Position numbers and translations under genes: made by a program
Shown here: positions 21,311 through 35,800 of the stretch, in pieces
Layout: each line of letters opens with the position of its first letter
Numbering within the stretch: position 1 is the first letter of the stretch
Notes under the pieces: model-generated
The model's input: only the letters and a program-made list of their open reading frames with translations
What the model was told of the DNA's origin: nothing
Databases searched by the model: none
DNA from: Acanthosoma haemorrhoidale
Taxonomy: Eukaryota; Arthropoda; Insecta; Hemiptera; Acanthosomatidae
Direction: 5' to 3'
Length of the DNA: 64,000 nucleotides
NCBI GenBank assembly: GCA_930367205.1
Contig: OV884013.1
Location: 94,241,333-94,305,332 of the forward strand

Positions 21311-21691
21311 AAGGTTTGGATTGATTTTACACAGGCGGTCTGAAAAGTTTCCGACCTCAACGTGAAGATGATAATAAAATAAATAAAAGCTTGTGAAATA
21401 AAAGCTTTGTTAGGTCGGAAACTTTTAGAAATTCCTGGAAAGTATTGACATTGATTTGTGCTGCTCAATTTAATTAATTCAAAAAACGTCATAGCTTATA
21501 TGACTGACTTATTCCCCAAATTTAACGAAAGAAATCTAAAGCTACGGGGTGATCAATTAAATTTAATCAAAACAAGAGATATAATATCTTCGTTTTTTCC
21601 AAGAAATGTTCTCAGCTGACAAATCTATTAAAATTGCAAAACTTGTGATGAGGAATTAGGACTTGTCAGAGCACGACAGGGATATGACCAT
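21311..21691. other. no gene recognised
   Basis: AT-rich sequence between the Harbinger relic and a MITE. A GGTCGGAAACTTT motif (about 21413-21425) occurs inverted near 21340-21356 and may be part of another small element. Confidence 0.3.
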
Positions 21692-21908
21692 ACTCGCCGT
21701 CATGAAATTAAATGTTTGGGATGGAGGGGCTACTTGGCACGCATACGGGCGGGCGGGGGACTAATCAGTAAGTTGGTTATTGCTTAGTGATTGACATTAT
21801 CGAAGTAAAGGGGTCATGTGGATAGAAGAGAAGTAGTGCACAGAGCGGCAACAGGGCTTGCCATGTATTGCGGGTTCTCACCCTTCTAATTTCGCGACTG
21901 CACTATAA
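21692..21908. mobile_element. MITE, copy 1
   Basis: About 217 bp with short inverted ends (CGCCGTCATGAAATTA against GCAGTCGCGAAATTAGA) and no coding capacity. Shares the body with 27853-28083, including GATAGAAGAGAAGTAGTGCA and CGGGTTCTCAC-type blocks. Confidence 0.6.
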
Positions 21909-23705
21909 TGTATGTGGTGATAAATGCGACGGAAACCAACTAAATCTGTTGGTTTACATTTTTCTCTCCACCTTCAATCTGGATGAAGTAGGGGTGAGGG
22001 GAAGGGGCAAATTTTTATCATCACTCATCTTTAAAGTACATTTAAGATGAAACAAAAATGAAAGGGAGTCTACACTTATCAATGTGGATGGTTCTTCCAA
22101 GATGAACAACGTAAGTGGCAAGTGTAATGAACCTTTAACTATCTACGATGTCATGACTTCAATGTGTTGTGATGTTGAGAATCCCTCGATCAAATCGACC
22201 GTGCGCAGTGTCCGTGACAGTTTTGCCTCTGATGTGCTTAACATCTCAGCATTAGGCGGACTGTTCCTTCCCACAGTTAAATCATTTTGCTTCCGCATTT
22301 TTTGATTCGGTTCAAACTTCGGAAAACTCGCCTCGACTTATTCTTACTATTGTTGACACCAGTGGCATTGTAGGATCTTATTGCTGCGTACATTCATCGC
22401 GTTAATGTAACAAAGTTTTAAGGGGTAAAAATAAAATAATTGCTAATACGATGAAAAAAAGGAGATCACTGATCCTTGGGTCAACTAATTACTCCACAAG
22501 AGGATACTAGTTCAAAATATGTTTGACTCATGTCCAAGTGTTCTTGCTAATGCGCTCTAGGAGCTGAGGAAAAAAAGAAGAAGTTTAAAATGCATCATAG
22601 ATTCTGTCTCTGTTCTGCCATTAAAATGATTAACCTTATGCAGGATTGTATTAAATAAAATAATTGTAACCTTTTTTTCCTTCCAAGAAAATATTGTAAA
22701 AGCTTTAAGGCCTATTCAATTAGACAAAACATATTTTAATCATTAAGAAAATTTATAAAAATTAATCTTTAAGATTTACAGGTGGGTAAGACACTCCAAT
22801 TTTTTTTTTAAGAAAAAAAGGTGATTTTTATAAGTCCATATCTGTTTCTGTGGTTAAGTCCCCTGTTTGGCCTCCAGTCATAAAATGTTATATACAGGTT
22901 TCACTTGATGAACTAATTAAAAAAAATAATTGAGTGCCATCAATCAATGACTTAGTAATGAAAAATATCTTATCATATTGAGTAAGGCTGCTAATTGAGT
23001 GTCTCAACATCCCTATAAATAATATGTAATGTTTGTTTGGACGTAAGTAGATTATAATTACAAAAAGTCGTCAAAACTGTCAATAATATCAAGTACCCAG
23101 GTTTTGTTCACCCCATGTGTAGCCCAGGGATGAAATGCAAGTATCGGTTGGTATCCTAGAGACACTAACAATAATTACATCACAAAAATTATTAAGGGCT
23201 ATTCACATGAACATTTAAACTAACTAATATTAAATGAGTATACCTTTTTGCTAACTTACAAAACCAGGAGATGCTGCAAGTAAAGAAGTAAAACAAAAGT
23301 TTTAGGAAAGTAAATAAGTATGCTTAATTAGTTTTCCCTATAAATACAAAATTTTTGTGACAAAAAAATATATTTTTTTTTTACTAGATAAATAAATTGA
23401 CTAGATTTAAAAGGGAGCTGTATATTATTCCACTTAAATCTTCATAACTTGTCTTGGAGTTAGAAGTACCTTAAGTTGCCCCTTGGGCATATTGTACAAG
23501 GAGCGTACTTATGTTAAATTAACAAAATTTTTATTTTGTTTTAAACACATTAGAATTGAATTGTCAACATTGTTGGTCAGCATGACGTTTCACTTCACTG
23601 TTCTGATAAAAAATTATCTTTTTACTTAAGTATTCTTCATTAGATTGGTGGGCAAGGATAAAAAGCTCTTGACATAAGCATCATCAATCTAGTTTTGGAA
23701 GAGCC
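21909..23705. other. intergenic/intron and putative upstream region of P450 exon C
   Basis: No gene recognised. GATTGGTGG lies about 60 bases before the exon C ATG and also about 67 bases before the exon A ATG, the only upstream similarity I could see besides the shared bases directly before the start codon. Confidence 0.4.
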
Positions 23706-23853
23706 ATGGAGCTGACAATGTACACTGTGGGGGCCATTGCTTCGTTCTTGATCTGTGTAGGGCTCAAGGCATGGCTCCAACCCAAGCGTTTTCCTGGGCC
23801 CAGAGAGTTCCCGTACTTGTTTGAGTTTACCATTATGTTCAAGCCTTTTTCAG
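23706..23853 (+). CDS. P450 first exon C (membrane anchor)
   Basis: AGAGCCATGG opens 49 codons plus one base, ending at TTCAG/GTAATG. Anchor [17 protein letters not shown] and hinge FPGPREFP. It is the nearest of the three first exons to exon 2. Confidence 0.75.
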
Positions 23854-26800
23854 GTAATGTCCTTAAATGATTATTTTTTATTTGTCTGGAGAGGTAACAA
23901 AAAAAAAAGCTAGCAAAGGTAATTAACACCTTCTTGATCTTGGTGCCATCTGCCAATATTGGTATCTATGCTTTCCAAAAGTTGTAGTGAAACAAACTTT
24001 TTAATGAGGAAATCATTTTCAATGTAATTCTTGTATTTCTTAACTCAACCAAATGCTTCATATTAACATAAATGGCTAGAGAGCTATATGTAATTAAAAT
24101 AAGAGTTACCTAATGTAAACAATGATTTAGGTAATATGGGTACATTCTTACCTGATTACATTCTTCAAATGATTACTTCCTCAAAATTAACCTAATTCTG
24201 ATAAATAAATGAAATTTGATAATAAAAATATCATTACAATATATAAAAACTTAAAAATCCAAATAACACTCACTTAGAGATAAAAGTATCTCAAGACAAT
24301 GTAGACTAGTAAAATATCCTCCTAGATTTATGCTGAAATTCTTAAACTGTAGAGGTGCACTAATAAAAAGTTTTGGAAAATTTGACATGTAAGAGGCTGA
24401 AACCCAGTTCATTTCCAAGGTAACAAGACATTGAACACTGAAATTGCATGGGCGTCTTCTATCTAATGTTCACAAAGAAGGCCTTTTCCAAAATTCAGAT
24501 TCTAGACGGCACTGAGCCCATTTATTAGTATTTTCTTGCCCAATATCGGTAAATTATGTCTTTAAAAATTGGCTGGTGCAGTTAAAACTTTCATTTTCAA
24601 ATTTCTTCCGTGAAAAGCATTCATTATGTAAGCACATATCTTTTCTTCCCGACTTGGGTAAAAGTTCCAGACACTCGTGAACAAAAGACATTTTTGAATG
24701 TTGCTGAAACTTTTGGAATTTTTTTCTTGAATATTTCAGATGTGATTTCGTTAATCGTATTTTTGAAATGAAATGAAATGAAAAACACTTCATCCCCTAA
24801 GAATAACAAAAAGGTACAACCAAATTTCTAGCTATCATAAATTTACAATAAAAGGTAACATGATTATCCTATAGTAATAAAAGTGAATAACTTTCTATAT
24901 GTACTAGATTTTGTTAAAGTAGCATAAGTAAAATAGGAATAATTACTGCAGGATAATTGGAAAGAAAGGGTGTTTGGCTGGAGTGAATTAGACAAAGGAT
25001 AAAATTACAGAAATGAAGTGAAAGCATATAAATAAGATTATGAATTATTTAACTAAGGTAAGGTGGTAGTAAAATATGAATTTAACGATTGGGAGTGATG
25101 GGATAGTGACAAATATTCATGGAATGGGAATGGAGCTCCACAAGTTTGCGGCACAGATTAGAAAAGAATAATTAAGGGAGACCAATCTATGGGAAAAGAA
25201 GTTGAGGCTGGATGTGCGAGGTCTGTTATAATGAGATTTAGTAACTGATTGAATTGGGGATGATCGTAATAGTAAGAGGGCTTTTTAGTGATGATGGGGC
25301 AATAGAGGATGGATCCAAGAAAGTATTATAGATGTGCTGAAGGGTATAACGATCCCAACTCAGTGTTGTGCTGTGAAATGCTCAGTCCTTAGGGATCCCG
25401 ATGATAAATCTTAGGAAACAGTTCATTAGGCCGTTTAGCCAAGCCTAGAGATCCTCAGAGAGGACACCATACACCACACAACTGTAGTAAAAATATGGAA
25501 AGATCAGAGGTGACTAGGAGTTGGCCCATTTGATATGGGAGGAGATATTGTCAACGATTGAGCAGTTTTAGGGTGGACATAGATTGATTTGGGATGAGTG
25601 GTCTTTCCAGGATCGGGAGAGGAGAAAAAGTTAGTGGGATCGGAATTGATAGCGAAGTTAGGTATGGGAGAAGCCCAGGTTCTGATTCAGCTCAATCTAT
25701 TCTGAATCATTATGGAAGTAGATTGGAGTTAACACTAAGTAGGATAGATAGATTCATCTGCATTATTAATATTACAAAAATAATACGGCACAATTTTCTA
25801 CTACAAATAAAACTTTTAATGTCAATTCGTGATCTTGTATATTATCTCTAAATAATTAGTATTAAATAATTAATTTGGATCAAACAAAAAAACAGTTCAA
25901 CTTATGAATATATGGATCATATTAAATGTCTGAACCGATCAGTTCTGAACTCAAGTCCATCTCCAGGCTCCTCTAATGAAGACTCCAAACAGAATACAGA
26001 GAAATGCTTGTCATCTGGTCTCTCATCTTGGCCTCTGTTGGTGAATGATCTTTACCTCCTCCCTGGAGCACAGGAAGTATCTGACCCTACCTGCTGGTCA
26101 TAAATAGGCGGGTCAACCTGGTAATTGCTTCACCTTTTTCAGGGTTATGTTAACATATTCACTACTTTGGACCCAAATAAAATAATATTGACTTATTTTT
26201 AATAAATATTGGTGATAAGAATATCATTACAATATATTATCTATTTATTAATTTGATATGAGATAGCTTAGTTAGAAAGAGTGCCGGAGGTCTGGAAATC
26301 CCGGGTTTGAATCATTGCCCTGTCACTATCTTTTCCCCTTAGCTAATAAGCCTAAACGATACCTTTATGTTACAATTAGACTCTGCTTCCCAATAATTCA
26401 TGTGTCACTTTTTAATGTTATACTTTTATTAACTAATAGTCTATAATAATTTAGTAAGTGATCATAAACCTTTTCTGTGATGTGTTGAAGTCCATCAGTA
26501 AAATTTACTAAACCCATATCAATGGGAGTTTTATAATTTTATAACAATATATTTCTTAACTCAAAGGAATTATAGATCTTAAATTTAAAATTAAATCAAA
26601 AAACCATTTTTATCAATAGAGATTAAGATCAGTGGTGTCATGGCTCAATAATTTGGTTTTGAAGGTTTTCTATTTCTGTTTCAAAAATAAAGTTAATTAT
26701 GAAAGCACTCAAAATGTTGAGAGCAAAAACCACTTGAGTTAAATGTTATCAGACAGTTGAGTACTTCCTTACAAGCATATTTAGTAGTGAAATTATTTGA

Positions 26801-29800
26801 ATGATGTTCTCCAAAGAGTATGGGAGTATGTTTTATAGTGAAATTTCTATGAATTTCCCCTGGCATCTTTGTTTGAAGTAATTTTGGAAATCCGGGATAA
26901 AATAAAACGTATCACATAAAATAAATAGAATGCATTCTTGTTCTAATAACTTCAAGTACAGAATGTAATCAGAGATTACTGTTCTTGTTTTCGAATGCTT
27001 TGAGTATTTTTTACAACTGGTATTTCATCTCTATCTATTGGGGTCATTTGAAATTGGTTCAATTTTTTTAGGCTCTGTGATGAAAATAAATTTTGTTTCA
27101 TAAATTTGATTTTTGAAAGATTCAGAGATGTCTTGATGTATTTCTTCCAATTGTAATGACATTCCTTTTTAGTATTTCTAGTTTGTCTAGCTGGGCTTGC
27201 CTGGAGGAAAATATTTAGTCCTTGTGACCATGCATATATCAAATGTGGGGTTTTTAAGTTTCTCCAGCTGCCATGTGAGAATTCATAATGGTAAATTCTT
27301 TAATGGTTTAGTATGACTTCTTATCTTTTTGAAAACCTTTCAGAAGTGGTATATTTTTTTGTAGACCCCTTCTATCTCTAAAAACTTTGTAATTCAATCG
27401 AAGTCTTTCCCAACAGTGGGACCACTCATCAATTGGGTACTTCTTTTTTTTAGAAAATGCTGATAGTGTGGCATTATCTGAAACCTCATTTCCTCGAATG
27501 ATGAGATCAAGAATCTAGGTACTGTGCACTCCGAGTATAGTATGTACTAGGATCGAGCTGGCTCTTGTCTTGTGTTTCAACTTCTGCAACTGTGACAAGT
27601 TCTATTAATAATATGAATTACAATATCAATTATTTTTGTTACAGAAATTCTACCGATATTGCAGAAGTACATAAATGACTATGGAGGAATAGTTGAAATT
27701 AAAAGGTTTGGAAATGACTATGTTTTGCTTTCTGAGCCTGAAACTGTGGAGGTAACTTTTTCCAATAGTTAAAACATAAATAAATCCATGGCATAACCTT
27801 TAATGAGAAAGTAGGGGCATTGTTGGTAGGTGGTGCTTGTGTGATCACTACTATAGTCGCCATAATGAAATTAGATGCTTGGGATGAAGGGGCTACTCGG
27901 CATGACGTGGCTCACATAAGGGCGGGTGCGGGACTAATCACTAATTTTCTTATTGCTTAAGGTTTGAGATTATGGAAGTAAATGGATCACATGGATAGAA
28001 GAGAAGTAGTGCAAAGAGCGGCAACCGGGAGGGCTTGCCATATATTGTGGGTTCTCACACTTCTAATTTCATGACGGCAACTACAGGCGTAACCTCTCAA
28101 CCTTAAATTCAGTTTTCTTAACCAGATTCACTACTTTTTTACTCATGTAGATACTCAGTTAACGATAATCAGACACATCCCCCAAAGGAAAAATCGTAGG
28201 GCAACCTAGGGATTGAACCAGGGTCTCCACAGACAGAAGTCAGCACCACTTAACTACAGGGGCGGTCAGTCTAATAGTTATCTGTAATAATTATATTTGA
28301 CTAGAATGTCTAGTGGTTAGTACACTTGATTATTAACAATTTTACTTATTCAAGCTCACTTCTTTGATTTTTTCTGAAGGAGATGGGTCAGGTTCAATAA
28401 ATCTCATAATGGGAATATAAGTAGCTTCTTGAATAAAATAAAAGTAAAATAAAGTTTGAGAGGTAACTGTATAGCTCCAACCACGCTCCTTAGCATTACC
28501 TACCAAACATTAGCTACAACCTCGTTCATGATTATCACTTTGTGAGGGGCTGCGCTATGGATTTATTTAATTAGCATTATTTAAATAATAATAATATATA
28601 TAATAATCATCATATACACGTATTGATTCAATTTTTCCTGGGACGAATAAAACACTTTAGAAATATTTTTTACAAAAAAAATATAGCAGCTCTAAATTAC
28701 TTCATGATAAAATTATAAATTAATAAAATTAATCCCCTACCATAATCAGACTTTCCATTCCTGCCTCCCTGATCATCCCAGCCTCTAATGTCACCACTGT
28801 ATTTTTACATCTCATCTCAAACAAATCAGAGCCTAAGGTGGAGGTGAGCTAGTGACATCATATGGAGGAGTTAATATTACGTGCCAATTGAACTCATAAA
28901 GTTAGAAGTAAAGAGGTTTGCCTAATGACCTATTTATTTTTACATAAGTTCAAAGTGCATATTTGATTGATTATTTTGTTTTATCAATATCAAGGATTGC
29001 TTAGTAACAATGTTCAACAATCACCACTTGTTCAAATGCTGATAATAAAATTCTTTAAACATCAAGATATTGGAGTTATGCGATTGTATTGCCTCTTTAT
29101 TTACAAGTGTAAAACATTTTCAGTTTTTAATTTAATTCTTTAAATTTAAATCATGAATGGAAATTCATCTGAAGAAATGAGACTATTAAATAAAGTATGT
29201 CAAGATTTGATTGCTGAGGTATTGAGTAAGAATTTATAAGATATTTTTAGAGTTTTAAAGTGAGTCAGGTAGCCTGGAGGCTATAATATAACGTCAAATG
29301 TTAGCTAACAAGTATAAGTATAGGCTCACCTCACGATAGTCATCTAATATTAACAGTAAAATAAGTCATTTGTATTCAACATCTCCATGCTTCAAGTTGA
29401 ACAATTATTTTATATGTGGTTATGGATTACTGTTGTTTTGGCACAACAAAAACAATTTTATCTTGGGATAAACAATGATGGTCTGCCTCCACAATAATTT
29501 ATTTAGGCATGTGAGCACTTTTAATAACTTTCTTGGCTAGCATTAATAGTTAAAAAAAAAAAAAAAATTAAAGTATACGTATACATTTTCTCTCACAGTT
29601 TTAAACTGTGATGTACGTTCAATTACAAATACATTAACTTCACCTCAATTATCATCTCTTGAGAAAAGAAGGAGTGCAGACCTAAAGGGGGCCCAGTTTC
29701 CCAGTACCTCCCAACCTTTTTCCTGGGGGGCCAACAGTGGGGCGACTTCATCCACCAATGACATGTCAAGTTGACACGCAGCAGTATTCAACAAACCCTG

Positions 29801-32800
29801 TTTTAACACTATGTCCCCACTATTCATCTGACATTGATGTCAGTGGTCAGTTTGATTCCCCATTGATCGCAGAGGTTGAGCCCCTACATTTGCTTAATCA
29901 ATAACATTGTATAAATTTATATTATTTTAATTTGCATTAGGCTTGCATAAATTCATACCATTTATAAAATGTAGGTAAGGTTCATATTCAATGTTAAAAA
30001 AGTACATTGGTATTATATAGAGTAAAGAACATTCAATTATTATATTGTAAATAAAACATATAAATAAAGGGGTTGGGAAACCAAAAAAAAAGTGATATAA
30101 TATAATATAATAATGTTACTATGGCCTTTATTGAGATGGTACAACCAGTTCACAGCATTTTCTCAGGCAGCCATATTCTATGTCACCGCATCAATAACGA
30201 AAATTTGAGCAATATTAATTCAAATTCAATAATTGAACTAATGAAAATTATAATGACAAAGATCATTGAAAGGGCTAGCACACCTAGATAGATTATTGTG
30301 GATGTAGACAAGTGTTTTTTAACCTGAGTTAAATTAATAGCCTAGATAAATAACCAGAGCAAAACAATTGTAAAAACATGTTATTTCAAATGAATAATAT
30401 GTTACCAAGAATAAAGAAACTTTTATTGAATCTTGGTAGTAATATATTGTAATGATACATTGCCTAAAACTTTACTTGGTAATTTATAAGAATTAAAGGA
30501 ATATTATAAAAAGTTTATAATGAATAATTTATTTTACAAGTTTTATTATGATGATCTCAGGGTATTGGTTCTAGTGCATATTGTTGTCCATTTAAATATT
30601 TCATAAAAACAGATCAATATTTGAAAATTGTGACAAATAATTTGAATTTGAAATGTGACTGACCAAAATATTTTTGTAAATTTATTCGCAATTTTTTCAA
30701 CCATTTAAGCCATTGTCTTCTTGGATTAAACAAGAGAAAATAAATATACATAAAACTTTTGTGTAAAAAAAGAGAAATATGAACTTTATTTATTAATTTA
30801 ATTATTAAAAGGAAACAATCTTGTTATTTGCCTTAAAATGAAAATAAAAATGAAGAAAGTGCTTGCGATATAAAATAATAATAAAAACAGCTGGCATAAT
30901 ATGATTAAGTGGACTGTATAATTAAAATAATTATGGCAAGGCGAAATAAAAATATGGGTGAATGCATTCAACATAACACAATACTAGAAATAACGGATAG
31001 CATTTGTGCATGGGTATATTAGTCTTATCTGGTGAAGGCACTGTATGGGCTTCCTTCTGTGACAGTTGCAAAGATGATGGTAGTGAGATTCATTTGCGTT
31101 GACCAGGTGGTGACTTTGTAAGAGACTCTCTGAAGGTGCAGTAATCAGGAACCTTGTTAGGCATTTAACGACTAACATCACTCAGGAGCTCTAACCTCTA
31201 TTTAGTGACACACACTCTCACTTAATACACTTAGTTTAATATTTATCTAATTCATCCATAAAAATGCAATAAAGCCAGATGAAAGAGGTGGTTCTGGGGA
31301 TACTATAAGCCCGTGTTTATCATAACAGGCCTGAATGGCAGGGCAAGCCACCTGAGATTGAAAGCTCAGGGTGAGCAATCAGTTGTTCATTTCTTTTATA
31401 CATGAACAGCACTAGTTGAAATATGAATGAAAAAATATAAAACTCATGTGATTTTAAAGAAGCTTATATTTTTACAAATTATGATCAATAAATACTTAAT
31501 GCTTTATTGAAATGAAATTCTTATTACTTAGGGTATTCACTGTCTCCTCTGTGATTTTCGAAATTGTTCATTGATAATCAAAACATAATATTTGGGTAAA
31601 TTAATCAAGTTCATTAAAAGCACCATAATTTGCAATAATTGACAATCTCATTGTAGCGGTTCATTTCTTCTAAATGTTCAGAATCACAGATGGAATTTAT
31701 TGAAGATAATCCAAAATTACCAGAGTTGATTAAAACAATTTTATTTAACTTTAATCAAATGATAACTCAAGGCACTTATGGGAGGTCTTATATACTCTCT
31801 GGTCTTTTAGAATGCTGGGGTAAGAGCACTGGGAATAAGGCTTATCATAACCATTTGTGGGCATAACCATACTGCATGGAAATATAACTATATAATTCTT
31901 CAAATTGTATTGTGCTTCTCTCTTTTCTATAAGCATGATCCTATAAAATACTAAATTTATTTAAATAAAAAAGTCAGGCAATAATAAATAGGACATTTGG
32001 TTTTATTAATTAAAAGAGTAAGATGTTATACAAATACACAAAACTCCCACACACTATTAACAAACTTTTTTTTTTTTTTTTTTTTTTCTTCTTAGCTCTT
32101 AAACTTATAAAAATAGGATGTGGGAAAAATAAAGGAAAATTATTTTGGGCTAATGAGTGCCTTTCACTAAGGGGAGTCCCCCATCTTTCGCCTTTTACTA
32201 TTCACAAACAAGAACATTACAGCACTTTTAGCAGCTCGCAGTGCTCCTGCTCAGCAGTTTGGACACTATTCTTGTAGGCAGTATTACCAGCACTGTAGAG
32301 TGGTAGCATCGCTGAAAGTGATTTATGGGCCAAGTCACCATAGCTGTTCATTTAAATAAGTTAACAGTTTTTATCATCACAGCTTTCCAGCTATAGAAAT
32401 CCCTATCTTATCACAGCTGTCTTACAAGACTAGTCTCCCACTTTCTCTTCCAACCAACCATTTCCTCATAGACACTTTTTATCCATCTGAATAGGTTACA
32501 TTCTTATCTTTTTTTATGGTGACTGTAATTTCAGAACTTTATTAATGCATATGAACCCCTTTGACAATATATCCCGATCTTTTCTTACTCATCTCTCTGA
32601 ATGACCTCATTCCTGAATATTATATTCCTACTGAGAGAGGAGTGTTTTGGAAATCTTCTTGCTAATTGATATTCATGAACTTTTTAGTTGGTTGGTTAGT
32701 TAGACTAATTATCCTTAAGGGAAAATGTCCAAGAAAATCAATATCTAAGAATCTTACATTTATTAATTATATTAAAATTTTGACTTTCACTAATTTATGA

Positions 32801-35800
32801 ACATTGCCTATTAATAAAAACTGTTTATAGTTATAATTTGTTTATCAATGGTTTTTATTTAATGATATTTTACAGACAGTGTTAAGCAGTGCGGCTCATA
32901 TTAAGAAAGGGAGTTATGAATACAATTTTTTGACAGTATGGCTCAATGAAGGTCTTCTTACTAGTGATGGTGAGTTACTTCACCCCCCCCCCAAAAAAAA
33001 ATCCTCATGATACAAGTTTTAAACATTTATTGAATTAAATTTTATATCCCCTAATAAATTATAAGTCACAAATTATCGGCTATCTACAATTTGTCATGTC
33101 TTCAGGGAATAAATGGCGACACAGAAGGAAATTACTTACACCAACATTCCATTTCAAAATCCTAGAAGATGCAATGGAAAGCCTGGCAAGAAATTCAGAA
33201 CATCTCACTACAAAGCTTTTGGCCACAGCAGGACAATCCACTGACATCGATGACATCATTCGGTCATCAACTTTAACTACTATTCTGGGTAAGAACAGTT
33301 ATCATTATGTGTTAACAATGCTTTATTACTTTCATTTGGCACTCAATATAACATCTAATTTTCCATGAATTAGTAATTTATGCATTCTTCTAAGTAAGTT
33401 TATTAGACAGGCATGTCAAATTATCAATGATATTTAATAAAAGCCTAAACAATATGTACTACAAAACAGAACTACATGGCATTATTTATTTAGCAGAGAG
33501 TATTTATGGAAAGAAAAAAAATAAGTGTAATCTATTACTTCACCTTCATTAACTTGATATTAACCATATGGCAATGACATTATTGTTGCAAAGTGAAGCT
33601 TAGGTGATGTGGCTTGAAAGCTATTAACCAGTGAATTGACTGTGTGATCATGAATATGAAGTCTTTTTCACTACATATCTAGCATGTTTTTGAACATATG
33701 GGTGTGTTGGCACGCCCAATAAATACAAAACAAAATGTTGTCAATGCCTTTCGATATTCAAACACACTTTTCAAAGCATATTTTTCATCTTTCATAATTG
33801 CTTCTTTAGCTCATGTTTTATGAGTTCTTAGTTAGAAGAAGATTTCACTGATTGATAGCTCTCACAGTCTTTGGGGGTATTTAGTTAAAGCTTTTCAAGC
33901 AAGTATCAATAAGTAAAGTCACTTGTATTCAATAGGTTTGTCACTTGTATTGTAATTAATTATTTTATTTTTCAAAGATTACTTCTTGACCATTTTTCTA
34001 AACAAAAGGAATAGCCCTTTAATTGTTTCTTTTAGGCCTCAGGGTATTTTTTTACAATTTTTTGTTTTGAAATATTTATATAGTGCAAGATGTATTTTGC
34101 TACTTTTTCAATAATTTGTGTACCTTTTTTTGTAATTATAGATACTGCAATGGGTTCTTCATTATATGATGAAAGGCAACATAAGGCTGAATATATCATG
34201 ACATTGAAGAGGTGTGCTTCCTTTATTACATTTTTAATTTTAAAATTTCAACTAAATTTGATGATATTTTCTTACTTAGTGGTTCAAGAGCAAACTAATT
34301 ATACCAATCAACTATTTTGAATTAGCACCTTAAAATTGAAAAATCAAGTATTATCAGATTATTATAATTATAGAGTGACTGATGCTATAATGAAGAGGTA
34401 TTATCGATTCTGGAAACATGTTGACTTCCTCTATAAACTATCGACTGAGGGTAAAACATTCTATGATGACATCCGCACTTTACAATCATTCACAAAAAAG
34501 GTGATATTTAATTTTTATATTTAAGCAGATTCAGAGTAGGTATCTTTTGTTTAATATTAATTAGTGTGTGTAAAAATGCATGTTCGGGTAATTAAGAAGA
34601 AACTGAAAGTAATAAAAGATATTAAGAAACAAAAAGATCATTTCAAAACTCATGATCAACAGGAGCAAACCATCAGCTTATCTAACACCCAAGCAACTTT
34701 TAGTGATTATGTTAGAACTGTTTGTTTTCCCTGGGTAGGGACAGCTATGTTTGTTCATACTTGTTAAGAGTAGCTATTGTGAGCGGACCTCATTTCTGAG
34801 TAGAAGGCCTAAAACAAAAAAAAAGGGGGGCTTTTTTTTCATGAGGATATAAAAGATATATAAATGTATGATTTCATTAATAAATGTAATGATCCTGTAT
34901 TTAAGTTGTACCTGTATGTATTTCAGGTTATTTCAGAAAGAAAGCAACAGTATTTATCTGAAACGAAGATTGATGAAAACAATCAAAGTAAGTTGTAGAT
35001 TTTCAAAATATTAGCAAAAGCAGATAATTGTAATATTTTCAGACAATTTTATCAATATTAATACAGTAATAATTATTTGGGGGCTGAGAGATTATGTCAT
35101 ACCTTAGATTTTGTCACTTGACAAAAACAACAATAAATGTGAATTTAAAGCTTAAATTCTTGATTGTTGGAGGAAGTATGTTACTCATCTCCAGGATTAA
35201 TTAGTTAATATTAAGAAAATCTAATCTAAATTAATATTAAGAAAAAATATAATTAGGAACTAAAAACTCAGAGTATGGTACTATATTCCTAAATAGGGAG
35301 GATGAGATATTTTATTTAATGTTTGGAATTTGAATAGTTAGTTTAATTACCCCTCTTTGGATTAACCATGATTACTCTTTTACCTCATCATTATTGTTAT
35401 CTGGTTAATTGGGAGTAAAATGTACGCCAGTTGAACAAAATACAACAGCATTATTTAGAGAAATAGAACTTTTGGAATAAAACTGATGCAAAATGCTTGC
35501 TCACTCAATGAAGACCTACAAATTGCGACACAATGCAATGAATCAAAATATTCCCTACTACATTTACTAGATTTATAGTTTAATTTAATAATACTTTCTT
35601 CAAGTAGCTATTCAATCTTTATATGAGATTGAGTGAGCCCCATCCAGCAGAACCCGCCCTCCTGTTGAATTGTTTAAGAGAACCGGGAAAAATAACTTAT
35701 ATTCTCAATGTTAATAGTAGCTAGGTGTGATTATCACTTGTAAAAAAAAACTATTTAATTTATAAATCTGCTCAAAAGAGTTAGTGATCTATTTTCTAAT

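Noticed and set aside
29645..29827. 60-codon minus ORF in P450 intron 2
   Set aside because: No motif, no splice context and no homologous copy in the window.
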